A stretch of 64,000 nt of DNA from FEN-1219 sp036563665. Lineage in GTDB: Bacteria; Pseudomonadota; Gammaproteobacteria; Steroidobacterales; Rariloculaceae. The DNA lies in contig DATCLY010000025.1 of the NCBI GenBank assembly GCA_036563665.1, positions 1-64,000 of the forward strand, in the 5' to 3' direction. Position numbers and translations under genes: made by a program. Below, piece after piece: positions 53,499-61,820 of the stretch; position 1 is the first letter of the stretch; every line of letters starts with the position of its first letter. The notes below the pieces were generated by a model. The model saw nothing but the letters and a program-made list of their open reading frames with translations, made no database searches and had not been told where the DNA came from.

Positions 53499-53957
53499 TC
53501 AGTCGCGCTTCATCTTCAACAGCGCCCCGCCGAAGAACCCTTCGACGCTGTCGAGCTCGATGATCAGCGCATTCCCTTTGCGCTCCTTGTCCTGACTCTG
53601 CTCGAACGGATGCGCGTTCTCGTAGACGCGCTTGCGGACCTCTTCGCTCGTGTCGATGCGTGCACGGCCCCTGAAGATCATGAAGTCGCGTCCGTCTTCA
53701 CGGAAATCGCCGTAGATGAGCGCCACGGCGGGATTCCTCTTCACCGCGGCGAGAATCGGGCCATCGGGCATGCGCACCCAGATCGCGAGGGCCGTGTCGC
53801 TGTACGCCTGCGTGCTGCCGCGATACGAGAGCTTGGGCGCGTTGTTCTCGTCGACGTACGCGATGGCGATGGGCTTCCTGCGCTCGAACGCCGTGTTCAC
53901 GGCCTTCTTCATCTCCTCGGACAGCTTGAGCTCGGTCAGGACGGGTGGTGCGCTCAT
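53499..53957 (-). CDS. Pyridoxamine 5'-phosphate oxidase-family protein
   Basis: A 152-residue split-barrel flavin-binding protein of the PNPOx-like/general stress family (AIAYVDENNAPKLSYRGSTQ; IWVRMPDGPILAAVKRNPAV; FRGRARIDTSEEVRKRVY). It likely binds FMN, F420 or heme in the cytoplasm; the reaction is not predictable. It is a single gene, with the ATPase gene 140 bases upstream on the same strand. Confidence 0.82.
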   Translation of the reverse strand: MSAPPVLTELKLSEEMKKAVNTAFERRKPIAIAYVDENNAPKLSYRGSTQAYSDTALAIWVRMPDGPILAAVKRNPAVALIYGDFREDGRDFMIFRGRARIDTSEEVRKRVYENAHPFEQSQDKERKGNALIIELDSVEGFFGGALLKMKRD

Positions 53958-54098
53958 CTATCGACTCCCTGTTATTCGACGCGAGATGATATCGCAGGCG
54001 CCCGGCACGGCGACCCCGCGCGGCAGTCGACTGCCGCCTCCCGCGTCGCTCAGGACCTTCACGGACGGCGCGCCACCGCCACGGCCCGCGGCCAGCCC

Positions 54099-55244
54099 TC
54101 AGCGCACCACCTCGCTGAGCCTGCGCGCCAGCGCTTCGATCCTGAGCAGCGCCTGCATGTCGTTCTTCCGCGAGGCGTGCTCCATCGCCGCGAAGAGGTG
54201 CGATTGCTCGAGCTCGAGGCGCTCCGGATGCCGCTCGAGCAGCGTCACGTAGTGCGTGAACACGCGCTCGGGATCGATCTCCGTGCGGCGCGCCACGGCG
54301 TGGCGGACCACGGCATGCAACGTGTAGCGCCCCTCCACCGGCTGCTGCACGAGGCGCCACCGCTCGAGCTCCGCGAGCGCCGCGCCGAGCCGCGCGACGC
54401 CCGCGAGCTCGGCGAGCGACGCCGTGTCGACGTGATCGCCTTCCACGTGCGCGAGCACCGCGAGCGCGCGCCGCGCGGCCGTGCTCAAGCGCGGCCACGC
54501 CCACTCGATGAGCAGCGCGATCTCGGGAAGGTCGTCCTCGTGCTCGAGCGCGCGCACCCGGGTCACGCCGGCGTCGCGCAGGAATGCCGCGAGCTCCTTC
54601 ACGCTCGCCGCGCGCGACGCCACGATGCCGTCCGCGATGTCGAGCGCGAGCGGGTTCCAGCGCAGCAGACGCGTGAGCGCCGCCACGCGCGGGAACGCGG
54701 TCTCGCCCGATGTGACGAGCGGCGCCACCACGGGGAAGATGAACACGCCCGCGAGCAGGCAGCGGCGGGCGGTGATGACGAAGGTGGCCTTGCAGTCGGG
54801 CAGCGCCTCGAACAGGCGCGCCACGGCCGCGTCGTTCTCGTGGTTGTCCAGGACGATGAGCCGCTCGGGGCCCTGCGCCAGGAACTCCGCCAGGCGCTGC
54901 ACGCGGCCGTCGCCGCGCCCCGTGCCGAACCGGAGCGCCAGCATCTCGCTCAGCGTGTAGAAGCCCCAGGCGCCCGAGCGGAACCAGTCGATGCGGCCGC
55001 CGAACGCGGCCCGCAGCCGGTGCCCGAGCGCCGCCGCCAGCATCGACTTGCCGCTGCCGCCCGCGCCGACGAGCGCGATGCGCGTGGGGCGCGTGGCGAG
55101 CACCGTGCTCGCGAGCGTCGCGAGCTCTGCGCCGCGACCCTTCATACCGCGGGGACGCGGCGGAAAGATCGAGCCGCGTCCCGCCTCGCGAGCGCGTGCT
55201 CGCGGGCGGGAGCCGGACGGCAATCTCTGGGAACGCCGGGTCAA
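54099..55244 (-). CDS. STAND-like P-loop ATPase, perhaps N-terminally truncated
   Basis: About 381 residues. Walker A is GAGGSGKS at residues 60-67 and a Walker B-like segment is ERLIVLDNHEND near 126-137. The frame before it (FPPRPRGMKGRGAELATLAS) has the PPRPR..GR..EL pattern that normally begins an NB-ARC/AAA ATPase domain after another domain, such as winged-helix, cyclase or TIR. That upstream domain is absent here, so the protein may be a truncated STAND regulator, or start at the ATG at 55145. C-terminal helical repeats follow Walker B, including a winged-helix-like part. No signal peptide. Confidence 0.65.
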   Translation of the reverse strand: MTRRSQRLPSGSRPRARAREAGRGSIFPPRPRGMKGRGAELATLASTVLATRPTRIALVGAGGSGKSMLAAALGHRLRAAFGGRIDWFRSGAWGFYTLSEMLALRFGTGRGDGRVQRLAEFLAQGPERLIVLDNHENDAAVARLFEALPDCKATFVITARRCLLAGVFIFPVVAPLVTSGETAFPRVAALTRLLRWNPLALDIADGIVASRAASVKELAAFLRDAGVTRVRALEHEDDLPEIALLIEWAWPRLSTAARRALAVLAHVEGDHVDTASLAELAGVARLGAALAELERWRLVQQPVEGRYTLHAVVRHAVARRTEIDPERVFTHYVTLLERHPERLELEQSHLFAAMEHASRKNDMQALLRIEALARRLSEVVR

Positions 55245-55261
55245 AGGTATGCCAGGCCGAG

Positions 55262-55660
55262 TCAGCGCTGCGTGAGGTACGCGACGAGCGCGTCGAGATC
55301 GGCGTCGTCGATCTCCGTCTTGCGGAAGAACGGCATCGTCGCCACGCCGTTGCGCACGAAAGCCCTGACCGCCTCCGGCGTGAGATCCGTGCGATCCTCG
55401 AGCGCGGCCGGCACGGCGCCCTGGTACTTGTGCTGCAGCGACGTCGTGCCGGGCGCGTTACGCGTGTCGCGGCTATGGCACGCGCTGCACCAGTTGTTGA
55501 ACACCGCCGCGCCGCGCTCGACGAGCGTGCCGGCCGTCTCGTCGGCGGCCGTGGTGCGGCTCCAGGCCGCGATCGGCCGCGGCGCGTCCTGCGCGCTCGC
55601 CGCTGCCGCCGCCGCCAGCGCGCCCGCGAGCAGCGCCTTCGCCCAGCCCCGCGCCGTCAT
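55262..55660 (-). CDS. Small c-type cytochrome, flavocytochrome subunit, copy 2
   Basis: A 132-residue protein with a Sec signal peptide ending near ASAQ (residue 24) and heme motif CSACH at residues 58-62; Met109 in TMPFFRKTEI is the likely sixth ligand. It parallels the cytochrome at 8471-8836 over its whole length. Its ATG overlaps the flavoprotein stop (ATGA), so the two subunits are translationally coupled. It would accept electrons from the flavoprotein in the periplasm. Confidence 0.9.
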   Translation of the reverse strand: MTARGWAKALLAGALAAAAAASAQDAPRPIAAWSRTTAADETAGTLVERGAAVFNNWCSACHSRDTRNAPGTTSLQHKYQGAVPAALEDRTDLTPEAVRAFVRNGVATMPFFRKTEIDDADLDALVAYLTQR

Positions 55661-57249
55661 GCGCGCGTCTCCCGCAGATGCCGCGGCCAGATGTCGTAGC
55701 GGCCCGGCGAGATGATCCCGTTCGGGTCGAGCGCGTCCTTCAACGCCTGGTGCAGCCGCTGCAGCGTCCCGCCGTTCCAGCCGAACATCTGCATGCCGAG
55801 CGCCTGGAAATGCGCGTGGATGCGATACACGGGCCAGCCGTTCGCGGAGCACTCGCGCACCAGCCGCTGGAACAGCGCCCGGATCCGGCGGTTGCCCTCG
55901 GCGTTGCGATAGGTCGGCACCGCGTGGAAGCAGATCATCGTGCGCGGATGGAACATGAGCCCGCCCACGAACGACGGCGTCATGCCCATCTCGCCGTAGA
56001 TCTTGCCGGTCACGTCCGCGAGCGCGATGAGCTCCTCGCCGCGCGGCGGGATCATCGGCGAGAAGTCGAGGTGGCCCTCGCTCGGGACCGCGGTCGGCGA
56101 GCTGCGCGAGCCGAAGAGATTGAGCGACGGTATGCCGAGCCGCGCCTTGTCCGGCACCGCCTCCACCTGCTCGTCCGTGAGCGGGAAAGTGTAGGACGCC
56201 GTCTCGCGGAACTGCACGCCGGCGATGTGGCCGAGCCGGTCCTTGGTGTGCTCCCACTGCGCCGCGATGACCTTCTGCGGGCCGTAGTACACCCAGGTGG
56301 CGCTCCAGAACGGCCGGCCGTTCGCGTGGCGATCCCAGTCCGCATCCGACGCGCCGCCCGAGGTGCGCAGCCGCACGAGCTCGGGATCGTCGGAGCCGTT
56401 CATCACGGGGCTCGCCACCGTGGTCTGCGACGGGATGATGTGCGCGCACATGAGGCTGTGCAGCGCGTCCACGAGCGGCACCACGTCGCGGCGCTTCGGC
56501 ACCGTGACGTTCACCTGCAGCGCCGCCTCCGGCTCCTCCATGAGCCAGAAGCCCATCTTCGTGACGATCCCGAGATTCGACTGCGAGAAGATGCCGTCGA
56601 CCCACGGCCCCAGGCCGTACTTGAAGAGCTGCCAGGTCTTCGCGCCCGGCGCGGCGCCCATGCCCGTGCGCACCACGTCGCCGTTCGCGAGCACGACTTC
56701 CATGCCGCAATGCGCGTCGAAGTGGTCGCGGTAGTCGACGTCCGTGTAGCCGCCGCCGCGGTCGAGCGCGTTGCCCACGAGGCCGCCCCAGCCCGGATCG
56801 GCCGTGTCGATCCAGAGGCGGATCCCGTTCGTGCGCAGGTACCGGTAGAGATCGAAGTAGCTGACGCCCGGCTCCACGAGGCAGGTCTTGTCGCGCTCGT
56901 TCACGTCGAGGATGCGGTTCATGCGCTTGAGATCCAGCACCACGCTGCCGGAGTACGTGGGCGCCGAGCCGCCGTAGGTCAGGTTGCGGCCGGTCGAGAT
57001 CGGATAGAGCGGGATGCGGAACCGGTTCGCCACGCGCACGATCGCCTGGACTTCCTCCACGGACTGCGGCGCCACGGCGGCCGAGGCGACGCGCTCCTCG
57101 GGCTCGCCCCAGAGCGGCGAGTAGGCGTCGCGGTAGAGCGCGACGTCCTCGTCGCTCGAGAACACCCACTCGCGCCCTACGATCTGCTCGAATTCGCGCA
57201 GCGCCGCGCGGAAGTCGGCGGCGTCGATGCCCGGAGGCGGATTCGGCAT
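55657..57249 (-). CDS. PCMH/vanillyl-alcohol-oxidase-family flavoprotein, copy 3
   Basis: A 530-residue member of the same family as the two flavoproteins at 6.9-10.5 kb. FAD-domain features are ISTGRNLTYGGSAPTYSGSV and LVEPGVSYFDLYRYL; the C terminus is DPNGIISPGRYDIWPRHLR. The N terminus (ADFRAALREFEQIVGREWVF) is in register with the others and there is no signal peptide. It stands between the small Tat protein (25 bases upstream) and the cytochrome (ATGA overlap), the same order as cassette 1. Substrate unknown; para-substituted phenols are typical of the family. Confidence 0.87.
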   Translation of the reverse strand: MPNPPPGIDAADFRAALREFEQIVGREWVFSSDEDVALYRDAYSPLWGEPEERVASAAVAPQSVEEVQAIVRVANRFRIPLYPISTGRNLTYGGSAPTYSGSVVLDLKRMNRILDVNERDKTCLVEPGVSYFDLYRYLRTNGIRLWIDTADPGWGGLVGNALDRGGGYTDVDYRDHFDAHCGMEVVLANGDVVRTGMGAAPGAKTWQLFKYGLGPWVDGIFSQSNLGIVTKMGFWLMEEPEAALQVNVTVPKRRDVVPLVDALHSLMCAHIIPSQTTVASPVMNGSDDPELVRLRTSGGASDADWDRHANGRPFWSATWVYYGPQKVIAAQWEHTKDRLGHIAGVQFRETASYTFPLTDEQVEAVPDKARLGIPSLNLFGSRSSPTAVPSEGHLDFSPMIPPRGEELIALADVTGKIYGEMGMTPSFVGGLMFHPRTMICFHAVPTYRNAEGNRRIRALFQRLVRECSANGWPVYRIHAHFQALGMQMFGWNGGTLQRLHQALKDALDPNGIISPGRYDIWPRHLRETRA

Positions 57250-57274
57250 GGCGGTTCCCCCTTCTGCGCCGCGA

Positions 57275-57862
57275 TCACGCGGCGGGCCGCGCTCGCGGCC
57301 CGATCACCCAGGAATAGACCGGCGCCGGTTCGATGTCATCGGGCGTGGCGGGCTCCACGAGCTCGAGCCGCACCGAGGGCGGTGACGCGGGCGTCAGGGC
57401 CAGGCGCGCGGCCTCGCCGACCCAGCGAGGGCCGGCCGCGGCCAGCATCGTTTCGGCATGCGCGGCATCGCAGCCCGCGGCCGCATGCGCGAAGCCGCCG
57501 TCCGGCGCTGGCGCGTGGCGCGCGCGCCGCTCCACCGCGACGCCGTAGTCGCGGGCCAGGAGCTCGAGGCAGAACAACGCGCCGGTGCGCGTGAAGCCCG
57601 CGACCCGCCCGCGCCCCGCGCGCCACAACGGCTCCACCTGGTGCATCCAGGCGCCGCCGACGTCGCCCGCAATCGCCAGCACGCGCACGCCGCGCCGCTC
57701 CGCCACGGCCGCGAACTCGTCCGCGCCAGGAATCGTGTGATCGACGATGGCGAGCGCCGGCGGCGCGGCGCTCGCGAACGCGCCGCTCGCGGGGCGTGCC
57801 GCGAGGGCCGCCAATGCGGCGCCGTAACCCAGGAATGCGCGGCGGCTGTGCAGTGCGGGCAC
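57275..57862 (-). CDS. Tat-exported protein of unknown function, cassette 2
   Basis: About 195 residues from a GTG at 57862 with GAGGGGAG upstream; this start matches the length of the paralogue at 6348-6944. The Tat signal is SRRAFLGYGAALAALAARP (residues 6-24). The mature part shows IVDHTIPGADEFAAVAERRG, LAIAGDVGGAW, GFTRTGALFCLELLARDYGV and YSWVIGPR, aligned by eye with the other copy. No known domain. As in cassette 1 it directly precedes the signal-less flavoprotein. Confidence 0.75.
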   Translation of the reverse strand: MPALHSRRAFLGYGAALAALAARPASGAFASAAPPALAIVDHTIPGADEFAAVAERRGVRVLAIAGDVGGAWMHQVEPLWRAGRGRVAGFTRTGALFCLELLARDYGVAVERRARHAPAPDGGFAHAAAGCDAAHAETMLAAAGPRWVGEAARLALTPASPPSVRLELVEPATPDDIEPAPVYSWVIGPRARPAA

Positions 57863-57946
57863 GATCGTCTCCCCTCGCGCGGGGCAGTATAAACGACCCG
57901 GCGGCGGCACTCGCGGCCTCGCCGCGCCGCCGTGTCGCGGGTTCCG

Positions 57947-59488
57947 CTAATGCGCCTCGGCGCGGCTCGCGGCGCGCAGGATGGCGACGACCTCGTCGGC
58001 GTTCGGGAGGGGTTGCCCGTTGACCAGCGCCGTGGCCTCGTCGAGCGGCGACCTGCCGCGCGCGTCCACGATGTCGACCTCCGCGCCGTGCTCCACGAGG
58101 AACCGCGTGACCTTCACCCAGCCGCGGCCCGCGGCGGAATAGAGCGCCGTCTGGCCGTCGCGATCGGTCATCGCCGTGGGGCGCGCGATGCGCGCCGTGC
58201 GGCTCTTCGTGTCCGTCACGCGCGCGTTGATGTCCGCGCCGGCCGCGAGCAGGATCTCGAGCGACTTTATGACCTTGTCCTCGATCTCCGGGTCGTTCTC
58301 GAAATCCGGCGAGCGGTTGGCGCCGAAGTTGATGTTGCGCACGCCCAAGCCGGCGGCGGCCATCAACGGCGTCACGCCCATGACGTTCGGCAGGTCCACC
58401 TTGGCCCCGGCGTCGAGCAGCGCCCGCATCGCCTCGTGGTCGTGCGTGATGGCCGCGCGCAGCAGCGGGGTGGCGCCCGTGGTCAGCAGGTAGTCGGTGA
58501 ACCGCGCGCTGTTGCCGCCCCGGCCAGGCCGATGCATGTTGAGCTGCGGGTCCACCTCCACGCCCATCGCGAGCAGGCGCTGCACGAGGTCCATGCCGGT
58601 GGCGGTCTTCGAGCGCGGGTGGGCCGGCGTGCGCGGTACGTAGGTGTTCATGTCCACCGCGAGGTAGAGCGCCGTTCTCCCCCACCAGTCCGCGTAATGC
58701 GGGTCGGCGCCGAGGTCGAGCAGCGCCATGGCGGTGTCGAACTCGTAGTTGTCGATCGCGAGCATGAGCGCCGTCACGCCGTCGGGCGTGGGCCGGTCCA
58801 CGTCCTCGCCGGCCGCGACGATGGCGCGCACGCACTCGACGCATCCGGCCCGCGCCGCGTAGAGCAAGGGCGTCAGGCCGCCGGTCGGGCGGTACTGCGC
58901 GCGCGGCTCGGACGTGATCTGCGCGCCCCAGTCGTTCGCGGCCGCCCGCGCGGTGGGATCCGCGCCGTGCTCGAGCAGGAGCCGCGTCAAGTCCGCGTAC
59001 GCGCCGCCGGCCGCCCACATGAGCGCGGTCTGCTCGCGCCAGACCTCGCGCGCGTTCACGTCCGCGCCGCGCTCGAGCAGCAGCTTCGCCACCTCCACGG
59101 AGCCCGTGCGCGCGTTCAGCATCAACGTAGTCTGGCCGTCCGCGTTCGGCGAGTCGACCTCGGCGCCCGCGTCGAGCAGGAGCTTCACGAGCGCGGGATC
59201 GGCGGCCTTCACGGCCTCGGCGAGCGGGGTCGAGCCGTAGCGGTTCTGGACGTCCGGCCTCGCGCCGCGGGCGAGCAGCAGGCGCACGAGCTCCGCGTCG
59301 AGCCTGTAGACGGCCCAGTGCAGCGGCGTCGTGCCGTCGCCCTGGGCGGCGTTCACGTCGGCGCCTTCCTCGATGAGCTCGATCGCGATGCCGCGCTGTC
59401 CCTGCTGGATCAGGTCCGCGAGGCGGCTCTCGCCCCACGCGCCTCCAGCGGCGAGCAGCGCCGCCGCCGCCAGCCAAGATCTCGTCAT
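57947..59488 (-). CDS. Secreted ankyrin-repeat protein, copy 2
   Basis: A 513-residue protein with a Sec signal peptide (SWLAAAALLAAGGAWG, residues 4-19) and about ten ankyrin repeats (DGTTPLHWAVYRLDAELVRL; YGSTPLAEAVKAADPALVKL). A long interrupted repeat around residues 260-340 holds DWWGRTALYLAVDMNTYVPR. It is paralogous to the protein at 40271-42082, but shorter and without its Pro/Ala insert and Cys tail. It lies in the middle of the seven-gene run, 32 bases after the metallo-beta-lactamase-fold gene and 84 before the Tat gene. It probably binds one of the neighbouring periplasmic proteins. Confidence 0.87.
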   Translation of the reverse strand: MTRSWLAAAALLAAGGAWGESRLADLIQQGQRGIAIELIEEGADVNAAQGDGTTPLHWAVYRLDAELVRLLLARGARPDVQNRYGSTPLAEAVKAADPALVKLLLDAGAEVDSPNADGQTTLMLNARTGSVEVAKLLLERGADVNAREVWREQTALMWAAGGAYADLTRLLLEHGADPTARAAANDWGAQITSEPRAQYRPTGGLTPLLYAARAGCVECVRAIVAAGEDVDRPTPDGVTALMLAIDNYEFDTAMALLDLGADPHYADWWGRTALYLAVDMNTYVPRTPAHPRSKTATGMDLVQRLLAMGVEVDPQLNMHRPGRGGNSARFTDYLLTTGATPLLRAAITHDHEAMRALLDAGAKVDLPNVMGVTPLMAAAGLGVRNINFGANRSPDFENDPEIEDKVIKSLEILLAAGADINARVTDTKSRTARIARPTAMTDRDGQTALYSAAGRGWVKVTRFLVEHGAEVDIVDARGRSPLDEATALVNGQPLPNADEVVAILRAASRAEAH

Positions 59489-59520
59489 CGTTCCTCGCCG
59501 CACGCGCGCCTCCGCTTGCC

Positions 59521-60465
59521 TCACACGATGTCGTGCGTGAGCTTGTTGTGGTGTGCCCAGAGTCCCTTGTGGGCCGCGTACAGGAACGCCGCCGGGTCCT
59601 GGAACGTGCGCGGCAGCCCGTCGAGCACGCCGGCCTCGAGCATGTCCTCCGCGGTCTCGCCCATCCGCACGTGCTCCACCATGCGCTCGAACACCTCGAG
59701 CAGCAGGTCGTGCTCCGCCTGCACCTCGGCGCGCCCGACGACGGGGCCGTAGCTCGGCACGAAGCGCGTGCGCGCATCGCTCGCCGCGAGCAGCGCGGCG
59801 AGCGAGTCCACGCGGCCGCCGAGCCAGCCGCCGCCAAACCAGTCGAGCTCGGGGTCGCGCGCGGGCGAGACGGCGTCTCCGACGGCGATGAGGTTCGCGT
59901 CCGGGAACGCCACGTAGATGTCGCCGTCGGTGTGCGCCTCGAGCAGATAGCCGCACTCGATGCGCCGGCCGCCGACGGTGGTCGCGTACGTCGTGTGGAA
60001 GCTCTCGCCCGGCACGGCGGCAGCGGGCAACGGCCGCTCGTAGCGGTCCTCGGCCGGGAGGTAGTAGCCGGTGCGGAGGCGAATGCGGGTCTTCTCGTGC
60101 GCGACGATCGTGGCCCCGGCGCGCGCGAGCGCCTCGTTGCCGCCCACCTGGTCGAGGTGCCAGTGCGTGTTGAAGAGCGCCGCTACCGGCCCGCCGGGCA
60201 GCGCCTCGAGCGCGGCCAGGAGATCCGCGGTGGAGTGGGCCGCGCCGCTGTCGACGAGCACCTTGCCGGCGTCGGTGGCCGCCACGAGCACGTGGCCGCC
60301 GGCGCCCGCGAGCAGCGTGAAGCCCGGCGCCACCTCCGTCGCCGTGACGGAGCCTGCCGCGCGGCCGACGCGCGCGAAGCGCGGCAGCGCGAGGCCCACG
60401 GCCGCGCCCGCGGCGCCGCGGAGCAGCGCCCGGCGGCTCGCGAGCGTTCCCGTCCCCCCGCGCAT
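59521..60465 (-). CDS. Tat-exported metallo-beta-lactamase-fold hydrolase
   Basis: A 314-residue protein with a Tat signal (SRRALLRGAAGAAVGLALPR, residues 10-29). The zinc motif is THWHLDQVGGN with His101, His103 and Asp105. The residue after Asp, His in the classical HxHxDH, is Gln, so the second zinc site may be changed. Further candidate ligands are His in EAHTDGD and Asp in AVGDAVSPARD. It may hydrolyse an ester, lactone or thioester in the periplasm. It lies nine bases after the DUF1552 gene in the seven-gene run. Confidence 0.85.
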   Translation of the reverse strand: MRGGTGTLASRRALLRGAAGAAVGLALPRFARVGRAAGSVTATEVAPGFTLLAGAGGHVLVAATDAGKVLVDSGAAHSTADLLAALEALPGGPVAALFNTHWHLDQVGGNEALARAGATIVAHEKTRIRLRTGYYLPAEDRYERPLPAAAVPGESFHTTYATTVGGRRIECGYLLEAHTDGDIYVAFPDANLIAVGDAVSPARDPELDWFGGGWLGGRVDSLAALLAASDARTRFVPSYGPVVGRAEVQAEHDLLLEVFERMVEHVRMGETAEDMLEAGVLDGLPRTFQDPAAFLYAAHKGLWAHHNKLTHDIV

Positions 60466-60474
60466 GCGCAGGTC

Positions 60475-61818
60475 CTAGACGCCCGCGATCTCGCCCGTGC
60501 TGTCGACGAAGCTCTTCATCTCGAGCCCGGCCTTGTTGAGCACGGTGAGATGCAGGTTCGCGAGCGTGGTGTACTCGGGAAGCTCCACGTGCTGGCCGCC
60601 GCGCAGCCTGCCGCACGCGCCGCCCACCAGGATGATCGGCAGCGGATAGTTGTTGTGGCGGTCGCTGTTGCTCATGTTCGAGCCGTACATGAGCAGCGAG
60701 TGATCGAGCAGCGAGCCCTCGCCGTCCGGCGTCTTCGCGAGCCGGTCCACGAACTCCGCGAACCGCTCCACGTGATACCGCTGGATCTTCACGAGCTTCT
60801 CGATGCGCTCCAGGTTGTTCGCGTGGTGCGACACGGGGTGGAACGCGTCCGGCACGCCGATGTGGTTGTACGTGCGGTTCGTGCCCTCGGCCACCATGAT
60901 GTACGAGGCCACCCGCGTCACGTCCGCCTGGTAGGCGAGCGCGATCAGATCGAACATGAGCCGCACCTGCTCGTCGAAGTCCGGCAGCTCGCCGATGGGC
61001 GTATCCGGCAGCTCGATGCCGGAGAGATCGCGCTCCGAGGCCTTCGCGACCCGGCGCTCCGTCTCGCGCACGGACTCGAGATAGTCGTCGAGCACCACGC
61101 GGTCGCGGGGCCCCAGCGTGCGCTTGAGCTCCTGTGTGCGCTCGTTCACGAGGTCCAGCACGCTCGCCCGGCGCCGGGCGATCCGCGCGCGCTCCTCGGG
61201 CGTATCGCCCGCGCCGAAGAGCTGCACGAACACCTTGCGAGGATTGAACTCCATCGGCAACGGGGTCGTCGGGTTGCGGAACGACAGCGTCGAGCTGTAG
61301 TAGCACGCGCCGCTGCCGCAGGCGGCGCTCTGCGTGGTGGTCTCGGAGGCCACCTCGAGCGACGGCAGCACGGTGTCGCCGCCGATGTGCGCGGCGATCA
61401 TCTGGTCGATGGTGGTGGCCATCTTGGCGCCCGTGGCCTTCTCGTCGGGGCGCACGCCGGAGAGCCACGTGGCCGGCACGAGCGTGTGCACCGAGTTCTG
61501 CGGCGCCTTGTTCTCGAGGTTGCTGAACGACACGACGTAGCGCTTGTAGGCCTCGAGCGGCTCCAGGATCGGGCTCAAGGTGAAGCTCTCGCCCGTGCCG
61601 CTCGGCGTCCAGCGGTCCATCGCCGCGCCGAAGGGCGTGTTCCACATGATGGCGCCGTGGGGGATGTAGAAGAATCCCGCCCTGAGCCTGGGCGCCGCCG
61701 CCGTCTGCGCGAGCGCGGTGGCCGCAGGGATCATCGCGTCGAGCAGCGGCAGGCCGAGCGCGACGCCTGCGCCGCGTAGGACCGAACGGCGGGACAAGTG
61801 CTTGCGTGTGAGAAACAT
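60475..61818 (-). CDS. DUF1552 Tat-exported protein
   Basis: A 447-residue DUF1552 protein with a Tat signal (SRRSVLRGAGVALGLPLLDA, residues 9-28). Family pieces include FFYIPHGAIMWNTPFGAAMD, RVASYIMVAEGTNRTYNHIG and SLLMYGSNMSNSDRHNNYPL. DUF1552 proteins resemble sulfatase/alkaline-phosphatase-like folds, have no known activity and nearly always accompany DUF1592-type cytochrome proteins, as here (two-base gap). The conserved His and Asp/Asn (HGAIMWN, SDRHNN) suggest a metal site. Confidence 0.92.
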   Translation of the reverse strand: MFLTRKHLSRRSVLRGAGVALGLPLLDAMIPAATALAQTAAAPRLRAGFFYIPHGAIMWNTPFGAAMDRWTPSGTGESFTLSPILEPLEAYKRYVVSFSNLENKAPQNSVHTLVPATWLSGVRPDEKATGAKMATTIDQMIAAHIGGDTVLPSLEVASETTTQSAACGSGACYYSSTLSFRNPTTPLPMEFNPRKVFVQLFGAGDTPEERARIARRRASVLDLVNERTQELKRTLGPRDRVVLDDYLESVRETERRVAKASERDLSGIELPDTPIGELPDFDEQVRLMFDLIALAYQADVTRVASYIMVAEGTNRTYNHIGVPDAFHPVSHHANNLERIEKLVKIQRYHVERFAEFVDRLAKTPDGEGSLLDHSLLMYGSNMSNSDRHNNYPLPIILVGGACGRLRGGQHVELPEYTTLANLHLTVLNKAGLEMKSFVDSTGEIAGV

Positions 61819-61820
61819 CG

